DNA of 10,631 nt, from contig CAMOZS010000045.1 of NCBI GenBank assembly GCA_946631075.1, positions 1 to 10,631 on the forward strand, given 5' to 3'. A program made the position numbers and the translations under genes. The DNA comes from an uncultured Bacillota bacterium. GTDB lineage: Bacteria; Bacillota; Clostridia; Peptostreptococcales; Anaerovoracaceae. The notes beneath the pieces are model-generated. The model was not told where the DNA came from, did no database searches, and saw only the letters and a program-made list of their open reading frames with translations. Each line of letters opens with the position of its first letter. The first letter of the stretch is position 1. Below are positions 1-7,477 of this stretch, piece after piece.

Positions 1-975
1 CTATTGCAGCGCTTCCTTCAGCACTGCCAGATTATCTTCCATAATCCCTGTATAGGATGTTCCGCTGCCGGCTTCTTCACTGGTCACCGACTGCATGGAA
101 TTCATGGTCAGGATCTTCTGGTCCTTTTTCCTGGTCGTCCGGACCACCGTATCCGCGATTTTCTGATCCGAATTCTCGATAGTCATGATACAGGGCAGGT
201 CCAGCTGGTCCATTTTCTTGGCCAGGAACTGGATGGTCTCAAAACTGGCTTCGCTCTCCGCCGAACACCCGACGAAGGCCGCGTAGTAATCAAGTCCGTA
301 GTCATCGGTCAGATAGCGGAAGGGGAACCTGTCTCCGAAGAGCAGGGTCTTCCCGGCCGCCTTGTCCACGGTATCCTTGTATTTCTGGTCCAGGTCGGCA
401 AGCTGCTTCTGGTATTCTTCCAGATTGGCTTCGTAGACCGCCTGGTTGTCAGGATCGATCTCAGCGATGGCTTCCTCGATGGCAGCGCACAGAAGAGAGC
501 TGTTCTTCAGGGACAGCCAGACATGTTCGTCCAGTTCCGGTCCCTCCTCTTCTTCTGCTTCCATGCCCTCGACGACTTCTTCTTCCTTGGCCTGGTCTCC
601 TAAGACTTCAAGCAGATTGATCGTTTTCATATCCTTATTGACCGCGCTCTGCAAGGCGTCCTCCACCCACTCATCGGATTCTCCTCCGACGTAGATGAAG
701 AGATCGCAGGTCGAGACCTTCATCATGTCTTCGGATGTGGGCTGGAAGCTGTGCAGGTCGACTCCCGAATCAAGGAGCATGGTCACTTCCGCGCCGGCCG
801 GATTGTCGCCCAGGATGTTCATCGTCCAGTCATATTCAGGGAAGATGGTGGCGACGATCTGGATCCCATCCTTATCCCCTGTGTCCTGTGTGTTCTGATC
901 GTCCCCGGACCCGCAGGCCGCCAGCATCACCGCCATAAAGGTGAGGATCAGTACTGATACTATTGTTTTCTTCAT
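1..975 (-). CDS. Metal ABC transporter substrate-binding lipoprotein (ZnuA/AdcA-like)
   Basis: This 324-residue protein is the extracellular binding component of a cluster A-I metal (Zn/Mn) ABC importer. It begins with a lipoprotein signal peptide: a KK n-region, a hydrophobic stretch and the lipobox LAAC, with the lipidated Cys at residue 21. The family landmarks are present: GVDLHSFQPT (His75), DEHVWLSL (His151), and a C-terminal acidic position in MTIENSD (Glu267). The usual third His segment (SHxAFGY-type) reads FGDRFPFRYLTDDYGL instead, so residue 215 is Asp and the ligand set differs from classical ZnuA. The loop at residues 130-150 is Glu-rich where zinc-specific members are often His-rich. 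The start at 975 is the only in-frame option after an upstream TAG, although its ribosome binding site is weak. It has its own promoter. Permease and ATPase genes are not in the window. The family is firm; the metal is not. Confidence 0.9.
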   Translation of the reverse strand: MKKTIVSVLILTFMAVMLAACGSGDDQNTQDTGDKDGIQIVATIFPEYDWTMNILGDNPAGAEVTMLLDSGVDLHSFQPTSEDMMKVSTCDLFIYVGGESDEWVEDALQSAVNKDMKTINLLEVLGDQAKEEEVVEGMEAEEEEGPELDEHVWLSLKNSSLLCAAIEEAIAEIDPDNQAVYEANLEEYQKQLADLDQKYKDTVDKAAGKTLLFGDRFPFRYLTDDYGLDYYAAFVGCSAESEASFETIQFLAKKMDQLDLPCIMTIENSDQKIADTVVRTTRKKDQKILTMNSMQSVTSEEAGSGTSYTGIMEDNLAVLKEALQ

Positions 976-1014
976 ATTATCATTTTCTGTCTGCTGCTAT
1001 GCTCTCCTGTTAAC

Positions 1015-1033
1015 ATTGCTTTACCTCTGCAAT
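1015..1033. promoter_or_regulatory. Possible operator: ATTGC-N9-GCAAT inverted repeat
   Basis: A 5-bp inverted repeat (ATTGC and GCAAT separated by 9 nt) lies just downstream of the -10 box of the lipoprotein gene, spanning the expected transcription start. A metal-responsive repressor (Fur/Zur or DtxR family) would be a natural binder for such a gene. The arms are short and do not match a consensus I can name, so this is only a candidate. Confidence 0.25.
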
Positions 1034-1034
1034 T

Positions 1035-1063
1035 ACTTTATCACCCTAAAGCACTGGTGTCAA
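1035..1063 (-). promoter_or_regulatory. Sigma-A-type promoter for the metal-binding lipoprotein gene
   Basis: On the minus strand a perfect -35 box TTGACA (1058-1063) is followed by a 17-nt spacer and a -10 like TAAAGT (1035-1040, four of six consensus bases). It starts immediately after the stop codon of the VWA gene, so the transporter gene can be transcribed on its own. No hairpin terminator is visible between the two genes, so read-through from the upstream operon also remains possible. Confidence 0.65.
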
Positions 1064-1064
1064 A

Positions 1065-2345
1065 TCAAACCCGTCCCCTCAGCCTCTCCAGCTGTTCCTC
1101 TGTGATATGGATCACCCGGCCTCCCGGAGGATCGATGGCCTTGTCTCCGTAGACCATCCAGACCGCGTCCAGAGCCTCCCCGGGCATGTCCGCTTCTCCG
1201 TCGGTAAAGATGATCCGGTTATCCACCCTCAGAGAAAAGGCTCCGGCCGCCGCGTTGAAGTCGGTCCCTCCCCCTCCCTCCAGGGGCATCTGCTCGATAT
1301 CCTCCTCGGTCCGGATCTCATGGAAGCCGTAGAAGACCGTATCAAAACAGCCGGCCCAGACTCTGGACCTCTGCAGGATGTTCCTGCACTCCCGCAGGAA
1401 ATTCCTCAGCAGTTCGTCATCCACCGACCAGCTGGTATCCAGCACGATCTCGGTTTCCGGCATGGGACGTTCCTCCAGGATGGGACGGACGATCCCGTCC
1501 TCCAGGACCGCGTGCTCCATGGACCAGTCCACCCCGTAGTTTACTGTATCCCTCAGGATCATCCTCCAGTCCAGGATCGGCCCGGCAGAACCGATCTGTC
1601 CGATGTTCCTCACGTCCGGATCCACGTCATTGCCCGCCTGGGACACCTTCTGAGAGATCAGGGCTTCCTCTGCCTCTTTCTCATCCTGATCCTGGCCGGG
1701 CTCCTCCTGCTCCTCCCGGGGCAGGTCACGGTCCTGGGGATCCTGGATCATCTCCTGTATCTTCTGCAGCTGGTCCAGAAGTTCTTCTTCCTTCTCCTCC
1801 AGCTCCTTCTGTTCCTGCTCGGCGGCCTCTTCCCACATGCTGTGGTCATCCTCATCCTGACCGGTCTCTGTTCCTCCCGGCTCCTGGCCCCCTTCTCCTG
1901 ATCCGGGCCCCTCCGGCCTCTGCATGTTTCCTTCGATCAGATCCATGGCCAGCTTTTCCTCCATGAGGATCTCATAGTAGCCCTCCGCATCGTAATCGAT
2001 GGCCTCGGGAAAGTCGATCGCATAGGGGGGAAGCGGCAGTCCGTCCCGCTTCAAAAGCTGGTTCACCACGGCGTCCGTCGCCTTCTTCCAGATGATCGGA
2101 TCCCGTCCCCGGCTGCGGCGGACATGCTGGAAGGCCGCGTGGCACACCTCATGGGCCAGGGCGAAGACCTGACCGTCAAGGGAAAGGCCGGACAGCCATT
2201 CCGGGTTAAAAAAGACGGTCTTCCCGTCCCCGGCTGTCGTCCTCACCCGGTCCGACTCCTCGTATTCCAGTCCGGCGATCACGCTTCCGAAGAAGGGATA
2301 TCTGGCCAGGACCTTGCGCTGGAGGCCTTCGATATCGAAACTCAT
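1065..2345 (-). CDS. DUF2201-type protein: metallopeptidase-like domain plus VWA-like domain
   Basis: The 426-residue protein has two recognisable parts. Residues about 10-135 form the putative metallopeptidase region, with an HEVCH (HExxH) zinc motif at 65-69. Residues about 255-426 are a VWA-like domain with a MIDAS motif DTSWS at 303-307, a Thr in GGTDF (Thr361) and an Asp in FTDGE (Asp382). Between them, about 140-235, is a low-complexity Glu/Gln/Asp/Gly-rich linker, probably flexible or coiled. Proteins of this type are usually encoded next to MoxR AAA+ ATPases and are thought to work with them as substrate-binding or effector partners. Here the start codon overlaps the end of the MoxR gene by 4 nt (ATGA), which implies translational coupling. 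The protein has no signal peptide, so it is probably cytoplasmic. Whether the HExxH site is catalytic is not known from the sequence. Confidence 0.88.
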   Translation of the reverse strand: MSFDIEGLQRKVLARYPFFGSVIAGLEYEESDRVRTTAGDGKTVFFNPEWLSGLSLDGQVFALAHEVCHAAFQHVRRSRGRDPIIWKKATDAVVNQLLKRDGLPLPPYAIDFPEAIDYDAEGYYEILMEEKLAMDLIEGNMQRPEGPGSGEGGQEPGGTETGQDEDDHSMWEEAAEQEQKELEEKEEELLDQLQKIQEMIQDPQDRDLPREEQEEPGQDQDEKEAEEALISQKVSQAGNDVDPDVRNIGQIGSAGPILDWRMILRDTVNYGVDWSMEHAVLEDGIVRPILEERPMPETEIVLDTSWSVDDELLRNFLRECRNILQRSRVWAGCFDTVFYGFHEIRTEEDIEQMPLEGGGGTDFNAAAGAFSLRVDNRIIFTDGEADMPGEALDAVWMVYGDKAIDPPGGRVIHITEEQLERLRGRV

Positions 2346-4117
2346 CTGGCCGACCTCAGCGTATCAAAGACAGCCAGAAACTCAGTGCCCAGCCTTTGGA
2401 CGAACTCCCGGGCCGGCTCCAGCTCCTCTTCATTCGCCTGGGACAGGCCCATGGTCGTCGCGTAGCGCTCCGATGTGTTGAGGGCCCTGACCTCTTCTTC
2501 CGTATAGTCTCCCTTGATCACTTTTTCCAGAGTGATGACCGGCTGGCTGCAGAACTGGACGAACTCGTCGGTGATCTCCTCACCGATCAGGGCCCGGAGC
2601 ATCTCGGGCTGTCCGGTAGCGTAGAGCATCCTGGACGCCATCTCCCATTTTCTCGGGTCGGCGTTGGGTTTGATCCCGTCGTACCTGCTGCGCAGACTCT
2701 CACCTTTTTTGTAGGCGATGAAGGAATAGATGGCCGGGTGGATCTGGTTCTTTCTGGCCCACTGCAGCCATTTCTCCGTCGTCGTCTCGATGTAGACATG
2801 GGCGAAGCGGTTGAAGAAGGGGGCAGCGATCTGGTTTGCCGCCAGGGAATCCTGCATATCGTTTCCCGCCGCCACGACCCGGGCGTTGGGGGGCAGCTTC
2901 CACAGACCATTGACCTCCCGATCGAGAACGATGTTGAAGGCCATGCCCTGGATGCTGGGCAGGGCGTTGTTGATCTCATCAAAAAACACCACGTGGAACT
3001 TGTCCGGCTCGGCCTCGCACTTGGCCTTGACCTTCTTGTACCAGGTGGGCGGGATATCGATCATCTCGCCGGTTGACTGGTTATAGACGCTGCGGCCGTT
3101 CAGGCTGTCCGGGGTCGCGTTGCGCAGGTAGATGATCTCGCAGGTCGGATCGATCTGCTTGACCCGGGCGCTCTTTCCTTCAGAGGACGGTCCGTGGAGG
3201 AAGACCGCGATATCGCTTTCGATGGCTCCCCGGATGATATCTTCCTCGCTGACCTGCCCGAAAGTCAGCCCGTATGGGTTTCTCTTCTTTGCCTTTTCTT
3301 TCATTTCTTCTTCGTACTGTTTCCGTTCTTCACCGGTCATCTCCCGGACCATGCTGGGGACCAGTCCCTCCGCAAAGGCTGTGTTCAGGAAATGGTAAGC
3401 TTCTGTTTCCTCAAATGCGCCGTCGTAATAATTGCCGCTGCGAAAGCCAGGACCGCAGCTGATCACGGTCTGGCTGACCAGAAGGCGTGCTCCCGGATCC
3501 CAGAGCCAGCGGACCGGCTCGACCTGAAGCCACAGGAAGTCATCCTTCTTATAGACTCTGCCGTCGGACAGCTGACGGGGCCTTTCGGCGCTGTATGCCG
3601 CCCGGATATACTTGTGCTCCCGGAAGATGTATTCCTCGTGCTCCGCCTCATACCACTTGCCGGTCTTTCGCAGGCTTCCCGCGGCGTACTCGCTCTCCAG
3701 CTGCCGGGCTGTCTGCCGGTCGGTCACATACTGGGGATACTCTCCGTACAGGACTTCCGTGAAGCCGCTGATGTCTTCCCTGACCTGTCCTTCAAGCCGG
3801 GAGGGATCCTCACACTCCATCACCGGCCGCATGCCCTCCCGGGCATTGGCATAGGAGACCCTCCTCTCTCCGCTGGCATTGACCACGCATACGTCCCCTC
3901 CGCCGGCAGCGGAAGAGAGGGCCCATCGTCCGGTCCTTCCCCGTCCGGACGGGTCATCCTCTGTATGCTCACTGTCGCTGATGTCCGCTCCGGACAGGAC
4001 CGCGAAGTCGGATACCGCGGTCCGTGTCCCCAGCCTTTGGATCAGCCCGATCCGGCGGTCACCAAATACCTGGTCCTCTGAGAGCAGCCCCAGGCGGGGC
4101 CGTGTTTCTTCCTTCAT
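2342..4117 (-). CDS. MoxR-family AAA+ ATPase with DUF6273-like N-terminal domain
   Basis: The C-terminal half (about residues 280-591) is a MoxR/AAA_5 ATPase. Walker A is GPSSEGKS at 309-316, Walker B is VVFFDE ending at Glu381, the sensor-1 Asn is in AAGND (Asn419), and the arginine-finger region is FFNRF (Arg437). The N-terminal 255 residues are not part of normal MoxR proteins. They contain segments such as GTRTAVSDFAVL, YGEYPQY, LSDGRVYKKDDFLWLQVEPV and YDGAFEETEAYHFLNTAF. From memory these resemble DUF6273 domains of Clostridia, possibly sensing or binding modules. A charged EERKQYEEEMKEKAKKR helix joins the two parts. The start lies 1 nt after the stop of the acyl-CoA ligase gene, with an AAGGAG site inside the ligase tail. 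The stop overlaps the VWA gene. The protein probably uses ATP hydrolysis to remodel a client together with the VWA partner; the client is unknown. Confidence 0.88.
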   Translation of the reverse strand: MKEETRPRLGLLSEDQVFGDRRIGLIQRLGTRTAVSDFAVLSGADISDSEHTEDDPSGRGRTGRWALSSAAGGGDVCVVNASGERRVSYANAREGMRPVMECEDPSRLEGQVREDISGFTEVLYGEYPQYVTDRQTARQLESEYAAGSLRKTGKWYEAEHEEYIFREHKYIRAAYSAERPRQLSDGRVYKKDDFLWLQVEPVRWLWDPGARLLVSQTVISCGPGFRSGNYYDGAFEETEAYHFLNTAFAEGLVPSMVREMTGEERKQYEEEMKEKAKKRNPYGLTFGQVSEEDIIRGAIESDIAVFLHGPSSEGKSARVKQIDPTCEIIYLRNATPDSLNGRSVYNQSTGEMIDIPPTWYKKVKAKCEAEPDKFHVVFFDEINNALPSIQGMAFNIVLDREVNGLWKLPPNARVVAAGNDMQDSLAANQIAAPFFNRFAHVYIETTTEKWLQWARKNQIHPAIYSFIAYKKGESLRSRYDGIKPNADPRKWEMASRMLYATGQPEMLRALIGEEITDEFVQFCSQPVITLEKVIKGDYTEEEVRALNTSERYATTMGLSQANEEELEPAREFVQRLGTEFLAVFDTLRSAR

Positions 4118-4118
4118 T

Positions 4119-5873
4119 CTATTCTTCTTCTCCTTCTTTCTTTGCTTCTTCTTCCTCCAGCTTCCGGTAGGCCACCTTGCCTACCAGGGTGGTCGGAAGC
4201 TCCCTGCGGAATTCGATATCATAGGGCATAGCGTACTTGGCGATGTGCTTTCTCCCGTATGCCATCAGTTCTTCCTTTGTCGCCTCATTGGCGGGCACCC
4301 CGTCCCTGAGCATGATGAATGCCTTGACCTTGTGCATCCGGTAGCTGTCCGGAACGCCGATGACGCAGCTCATATGCACCTTCTCGTGCGCGTCGAAAAT
4401 GTTCTCCAGCTGGGCCGGATAGATATTGTAGCCGGAGCTGATGATCATCCGCTTGATCCTGCCTTTGAAGTAGATGAAACCCGCATCATCCATGGACCCC
4501 AGGTCTCCGGTATAGACCCAGGTCAGTCCGTCATCATGGGTCCGCAGGGTCTGCTCCGTCTCTTCCGGCATGTCCAGGTATCCCTTCATGACCGAGGGAC
4601 CGGCGATCAGGATCTCCCCCTCCTGGCCGTAAGGAAGGGTCTTATCTGTTCCCGGCTCGACGATCTTGTAGTAGGTGTCGGGGAAGGGAATGCCGATGCT
4701 CCCCTCCCTGCTCTGGTTGGGCGGGGTCAGACAGGAGGCCGTGACACACTCGGTCGTTCCGAAGCCTTCCCTGATCTGGATCGAAGCGTTGTGGCCGTAG
4801 AGGAAACGGTCGAACTTCTTCTTCAGTTCCACCGAAAGGGAGTCCCCTCCGGAAAAGACGCCCTTGAGGCAGGAAAGGTCTGCCTTCTCCATGGCCGGAA
4901 GCCTTAGCAGGGCCTCGTACAGGGTCGGGACGCCGGCGATGAAATTGCACCTGTATTTGGTGATCAGCTTAGCGTAGCTTTTGGCCGTGAACCGGGGCAC
5001 CAGAACGCAGCGGCCCCCCTGGGACAGCATGGTATGGATGCAGACGCCCAGGCCGAATCCGTGAAAGAGGGGCATGGCCGCCAGCATCCGGTCTCCCGGC
5101 CGGAACATGGGGTTGGCGGCGATGACCTGCTCACTCAGGGCATTGAAATTCAGATTGGTCAGTACGATCCCCTTGGTCTTGCCGGTCGTTCCTCCGGAAT
5201 AGAGGATGACCGCCGGATCATCAGCCGACCGCTTCACCTCATAGTCGGGGAAGCTGGACCTGCCCAGTTTGATGAACTGCTTCCAGGAAATGATGGGAGC
5301 ATCCTTGGGGATGGGTTCGATCTTGCGGCCTTCCGTGATCATATATCCGGCCCGGATCGGCCGGGTAAGCTCGTCCCGGATCCTGGCGATGATCACGTTG
5401 CGAAGCTCCGTGTTCCTGCGGATGGCTTCGATCTTACCGTAGAACTGATCCAGGGTGATGATGGTCGTGCTGTGGGACAGGTTCAGATATTCCTCGATCT
5501 CCTTCTCCGCCGACAGGGGATGGATCATGTTGGCTACCGCCCCTACCCGGTTGATGGCGTAGAACATATAGATAGCCTGGGGGCAGTTGGGCATGGCGAT
5601 GGTGATCCGGTCGCCCTCCCGGACTCCTATGGTCCGCAGGGACCTGGCGCAGGCGTCGATCTGATGGAGCATCTGCCGGTAGCTGGTGGATTTGCCCATG
5701 AAATCAAAGGCTGTATGGGACGGGTAGGCTTTGGCCACGCCCCTGACCTTCTCGTACATGGTCCCCGCGCTGTATTCCAGCCGGCCGGGCAGGTCTCCCC
5801 GGTGGGCCAGCCAGGGGGCCGGTACCTTTTCGGGGACGGGGAATGTGATGGTCTTTTCGTTTTCAAATATCAT
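4119..5873 (-). CDS. AMP-dependent acyl-CoA ligase (ANL superfamily)
   Basis: This 584-residue protein activates a carboxylic acid, probably a medium- or long-chain fatty acid, as an acyl-adenylate and transfers it to CoA or a carrier thiol. The ANL motifs occur in order: the P-loop-like SGGTTGKTKG at 226-235, GFGTTE in the middle, YTGDLGSMDDAGFIYFKGR followed by the hinge and SSGYNIYP, and near the C-terminus GKVAYRKL with the adenylation Lys at 566. No transmembrane segment is evident. The tail is very acidic and Lys/Glu-rich. It starts 14 nt after the E2-like acyltransferase gene, with an AAGGA site 9 nt before the ATG, and ends 1 nt before the MoxR ATG. The adjacent acyltransferase-like gene suggests a two-step pathway in which the ligase makes an activated acyl group and the partner moves it. 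Substrate chain length cannot be decided here. Confidence 0.9.
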   Translation of the reverse strand: MIFENEKTITFPVPEKVPAPWLAHRGDLPGRLEYSAGTMYEKVRGVAKAYPSHTAFDFMGKSTSYRQMLHQIDACARSLRTIGVREGDRITIAMPNCPQAIYMFYAINRVGAVANMIHPLSAEKEIEEYLNLSHSTTIITLDQFYGKIEAIRRNTELRNVIIARIRDELTRPIRAGYMITEGRKIEPIPKDAPIISWKQFIKLGRSSFPDYEVKRSADDPAVILYSGGTTGKTKGIVLTNLNFNALSEQVIAANPMFRPGDRMLAAMPLFHGFGLGVCIHTMLSQGGRCVLVPRFTAKSYAKLITKYRCNFIAGVPTLYEALLRLPAMEKADLSCLKGVFSGGDSLSVELKKKFDRFLYGHNASIQIREGFGTTECVTASCLTPPNQSREGSIGIPFPDTYYKIVEPGTDKTLPYGQEGEILIAGPSVMKGYLDMPEETEQTLRTHDDGLTWVYTGDLGSMDDAGFIYFKGRIKRMIISSGYNIYPAQLENIFDAHEKVHMSCVIGVPDSYRMHKVKAFIMLRDGVPANEATKEELMAYGRKHIAKYAMPYDIEFRRELPTTLVGKVAYRKLEEEEAKKEGEEE

Positions 5874-5887
5874 AGATGTTTTTCCTT

Positions 5888-6763
5888 CTAGTCGTAGTCG
5901 ATCTCTTCGGACAGGGGTCTTTCCAGAAGCTCAGGCTCCTCCAGAAGCTTTTTCAAAAGCCGGACAGACCTGGAATAATAGTATCCGTCGGCCAGACGTT
6001 CATCAACTGTGATGCCCAGGTCCAGACTGTCCCGCATATCATAGCTGCCGTCCTCCTCAAAGAAGGGCCGGATCTTCTTTTCTCCGATGATCACGAACAG
6101 GGAATTGGTCCCCCAGTTGGTCAGATGATGATAGCCGCTGCGCAGCTTGATGGACCCCAGGTTGGACAGGACGACCGAGGTATAATAGGGATCGCTTGAG
6201 ATGACCGGGGCCGGGACCTTGCCGTGGACATCCAGCCTCCTTGCCAGCCAGGCGACAAAACGCACAAGGAAGAAAGGCAGTTTGGTCACGATGTCCATGG
6301 CCTCGGTAGACCCGTCCTTCTTCTCGCTTCGGCCGGCGTAGACCTGGCGGCGGATCTTCTCGTGGATAGTGTCGATGGTGTCGGTATCCTCCCCCCGGAC
6401 GACCGCCAGGGCTTCCGCCCCGTGATCGGAAAACTTCTTTTTGATCACGAAGGACGAGGTGATCTCATTCCTCTCATAGATCCTTTTGTTCTGGATGAAC
6501 CAGTTCAGCTTGGGCCGCAGGCAGATGGTCTTCATCACCGCCGTGACGACCAGGTGGAAGATGGTATACTTGAAGAAGTCCTCACCCTCCGGCAGGTCCG
6601 CCTCCAGCTGCTGGTTCTTCTTACTCAGATATTCATTGATATTGGTCAGATCGATCCGCTCGGAGATATAGGCTTCATTATCACACCTTGCCGGATAGAG
6701 CAGAGGCGTGATCACGTGCATCGAATCCAGCTTGCTGACAAGTCTGGCGTCCCGTCTTGCCAT
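5888..6763 (-). CDS. Condensed E2/chloramphenicol-acetyltransferase-fold protein lacking the catalytic His
   Basis: The 291-residue protein matches the catalytic-domain fold of 2-oxo acid dehydrogenase E2 and chloramphenicol acetyltransferases. It has a VVLSNLGSI segment (about 197-205), equivalent to the E2 SNLG strand, and a C-terminal motif DERLADG (254-260) that aligns with E2 DHRxxDG. The active-site His is therefore Glu255, while the Asp (259) and Gly are kept. There are no lipoyl or E1/E3-binding domains, so it is not a pyruvate dehydrogenase subunit. It is cytoplasmic by sequence, with one moderately hydrophobic stretch (161-175). An AAGGAAGG-type ribosome binding site precedes the ATG. 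It is the first gene of the compact block with the acyl-CoA ligase, which points to acyl transfer or acyl-CoA binding. The Glu substitution may make it a binding protein or a differently catalysed transferase. Confidence 0.8.
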   Translation of the reverse strand: MARRDARLVSKLDSMHVITPLLYPARCDNEAYISERIDLTNINEYLSKKNQQLEADLPEGEDFFKYTIFHLVVTAVMKTICLRPKLNWFIQNKRIYERNEITSSFVIKKKFSDHGAEALAVVRGEDTDTIDTIHEKIRRQVYAGRSEKKDGSTEAMDIVTKLPFFLVRFVAWLARRLDVHGKVPAPVISSDPYYTSVVLSNLGSIKLRSGYHHLTNWGTNSLFVIIGEKKIRPFFEEDGSYDMRDSLDLGITVDERLADGYYYSRSVRLLKKLLEEPELLERPLSEEIDYD

Positions 6764-6801
6764 GGTTCCTTCCTTTCTGGGTCACTTCCTGTTTCAGTCG
6801 T

Positions 6802-6833
6802 TCAGCCGATCAGTCGTCTCAGCCGATCAGTCG
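6802..6833. repeat. Tandem 15-bp duplication across the end of the DJ-1 gene
   Basis: The 15-mer TCAGCCGATCAGTCG (plus strand) occurs at 6802-6816 and again at 6819-6833, with a further CAGTCGT fragment at 6795-6801. The copy at 6819-6833 contains the DJ-1 stop codon (6827-6829), so the spacer towards the next gene appears to be a short tandem duplication of the gene's 3' end. No stem or T-run suggests a terminator here. Confidence 0.7.
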
Positions 6834-7369
6834 AACAGAAGTCCTCCGGCCACTTCTTCTCTTACTTCCTTCCCCTTCAGAGCTTCGGTCAGGGCCAGGG
6901 CGAACTCCATGGCAAGGGCCGGTCCCTTCCCGGTAATGATATTGCCGCAGACCGTAACATTGGCTCCCGTTGCTTTGGCTCCTGCCAGTTCTTCTTCCAT
7001 ACCCGGATAGATGGTCGCCTCTTTTCCCTCCAGGATCCCGCACTGGGACAGGACCATGGGAGCGGCGCAGATGGCAGCCACTTTCTTTCCGGCCGCCGCG
7101 AAGGCTTTGATCTGATCGGTCAGACCGGCGTGGCTGCCCAGGTTGGTCGCGCCCGGAAGTCCTCCGGGCAGGACGATCATCTCACAGCTTCCGTAATCGG
7201 CCTCTTCAAACAGGAGGTCTGCTTCCACAGGGATCCCGTGGGTCCCGGTCACCATTTTATTTCCTGTTACCGAGACCGTCTTCGCGTCGACTCCGGCCCT
7301 GCGCAGGACATCGACCGCCGTCAGCGCTTCTACCTCTTCAAATCCTTCTGCCAGATGTATAAATACCAT
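6827..7369 (-). CDS. DJ-1/PfpI family protein (YajL/ThiJ-like)
   Basis: The 180-residue length is typical of single-domain DJ-1 proteins. The conserved glutamate is in AEGFEEVEA (Glu14) and the nucleophilic-elbow cysteine is in AAICAAPMVL (Cys101). The strand and turn IVLPGGLPGA upstream is also characteristic. Family members are stress-linked proteins with reported glyoxalase III/deglycase-like or chaperone activity; which applies here cannot be told. It is probably cytosolic. The start at 7369 has an AAGGAG site 7 nt upstream. The gene follows the cysK terminator, and the AT-rich 7370-7420 segment probably holds its promoter, although no clear -35/-10 pair stands out. The E2-like gene begins 63 nt after its stop with no terminator between, so co-transcription with the lipid/ATPase block is possible. 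Confidence 0.92.
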   Translation of the reverse strand: MVFIHLAEGFEEVEALTAVDVLRRAGVDAKTVSVTGNKMVTGTHGIPVEADLLFEEADYGSCEMIVLPGGLPGATNLGSHAGLTDQIKAFAAAGKKVAAICAAPMVLSQCGILEGKEATIYPGMEEELAGAKATGANVTVCGNIITGKGPALAMEFALALTEALKGKEVREEVAGGLLFD

Positions 7370-7420
7370 GATGATTCTCCTTATATTATTACATATTGAT
7401 GTTCTTTTTTATCATACCAC

Positions 7421-7449
7421 AAAACCGCCGGCCACACAGCCGGCGGTTT
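7421..7449 (-). terminator. Rho-independent terminator after metY-cysK
   Basis: A perfect 11-bp stem (AAACCGCCGGC at 7422-7432 with GCCGGCGGTTT at 7439-7449) closes a 6-nt loop. On the minus strand it is followed by TTTTGTGG. It lies about 30 nt past the cysK stop and separates the sulfur operon from the DJ-1 gene. The T-run is short (four), so some read-through is conceivable. Confidence 0.85.
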
Positions 7450-7477
7450 CATGTTGTTTCTATTTAATATGACTTTT

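Noticed and set aside
3879..4907. Plus-strand ORF of 342 codons across the ligase/MoxR junction
   Set aside because: It is antisense to two well-supported genes and contains a low-complexity Phe/Leu stretch created by the acidic tail of the ligase on the other strand.
5034..5891. Plus-strand ORF of 285 codons
   Set aside because: It lies entirely antisense to the acyl-CoA ligase, whose motifs are unambiguous; the plus frame shows no family features.
6224..7399. Long plus-strand ORF (391 codons)
   Set aside because: It runs antisense to the E2-like and DJ-1 genes, has no recognisable domain, and arises because GC-rich coding DNA leaves complementary frames open.
7370..7420. Promoter for the DJ-1 gene
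   Set aside because: The segment is AT-rich and contains TATGAT and TAATAT-like hexamers, but no pair with a credible -35 at 16-18 nt could be chosen, so no site is listed.
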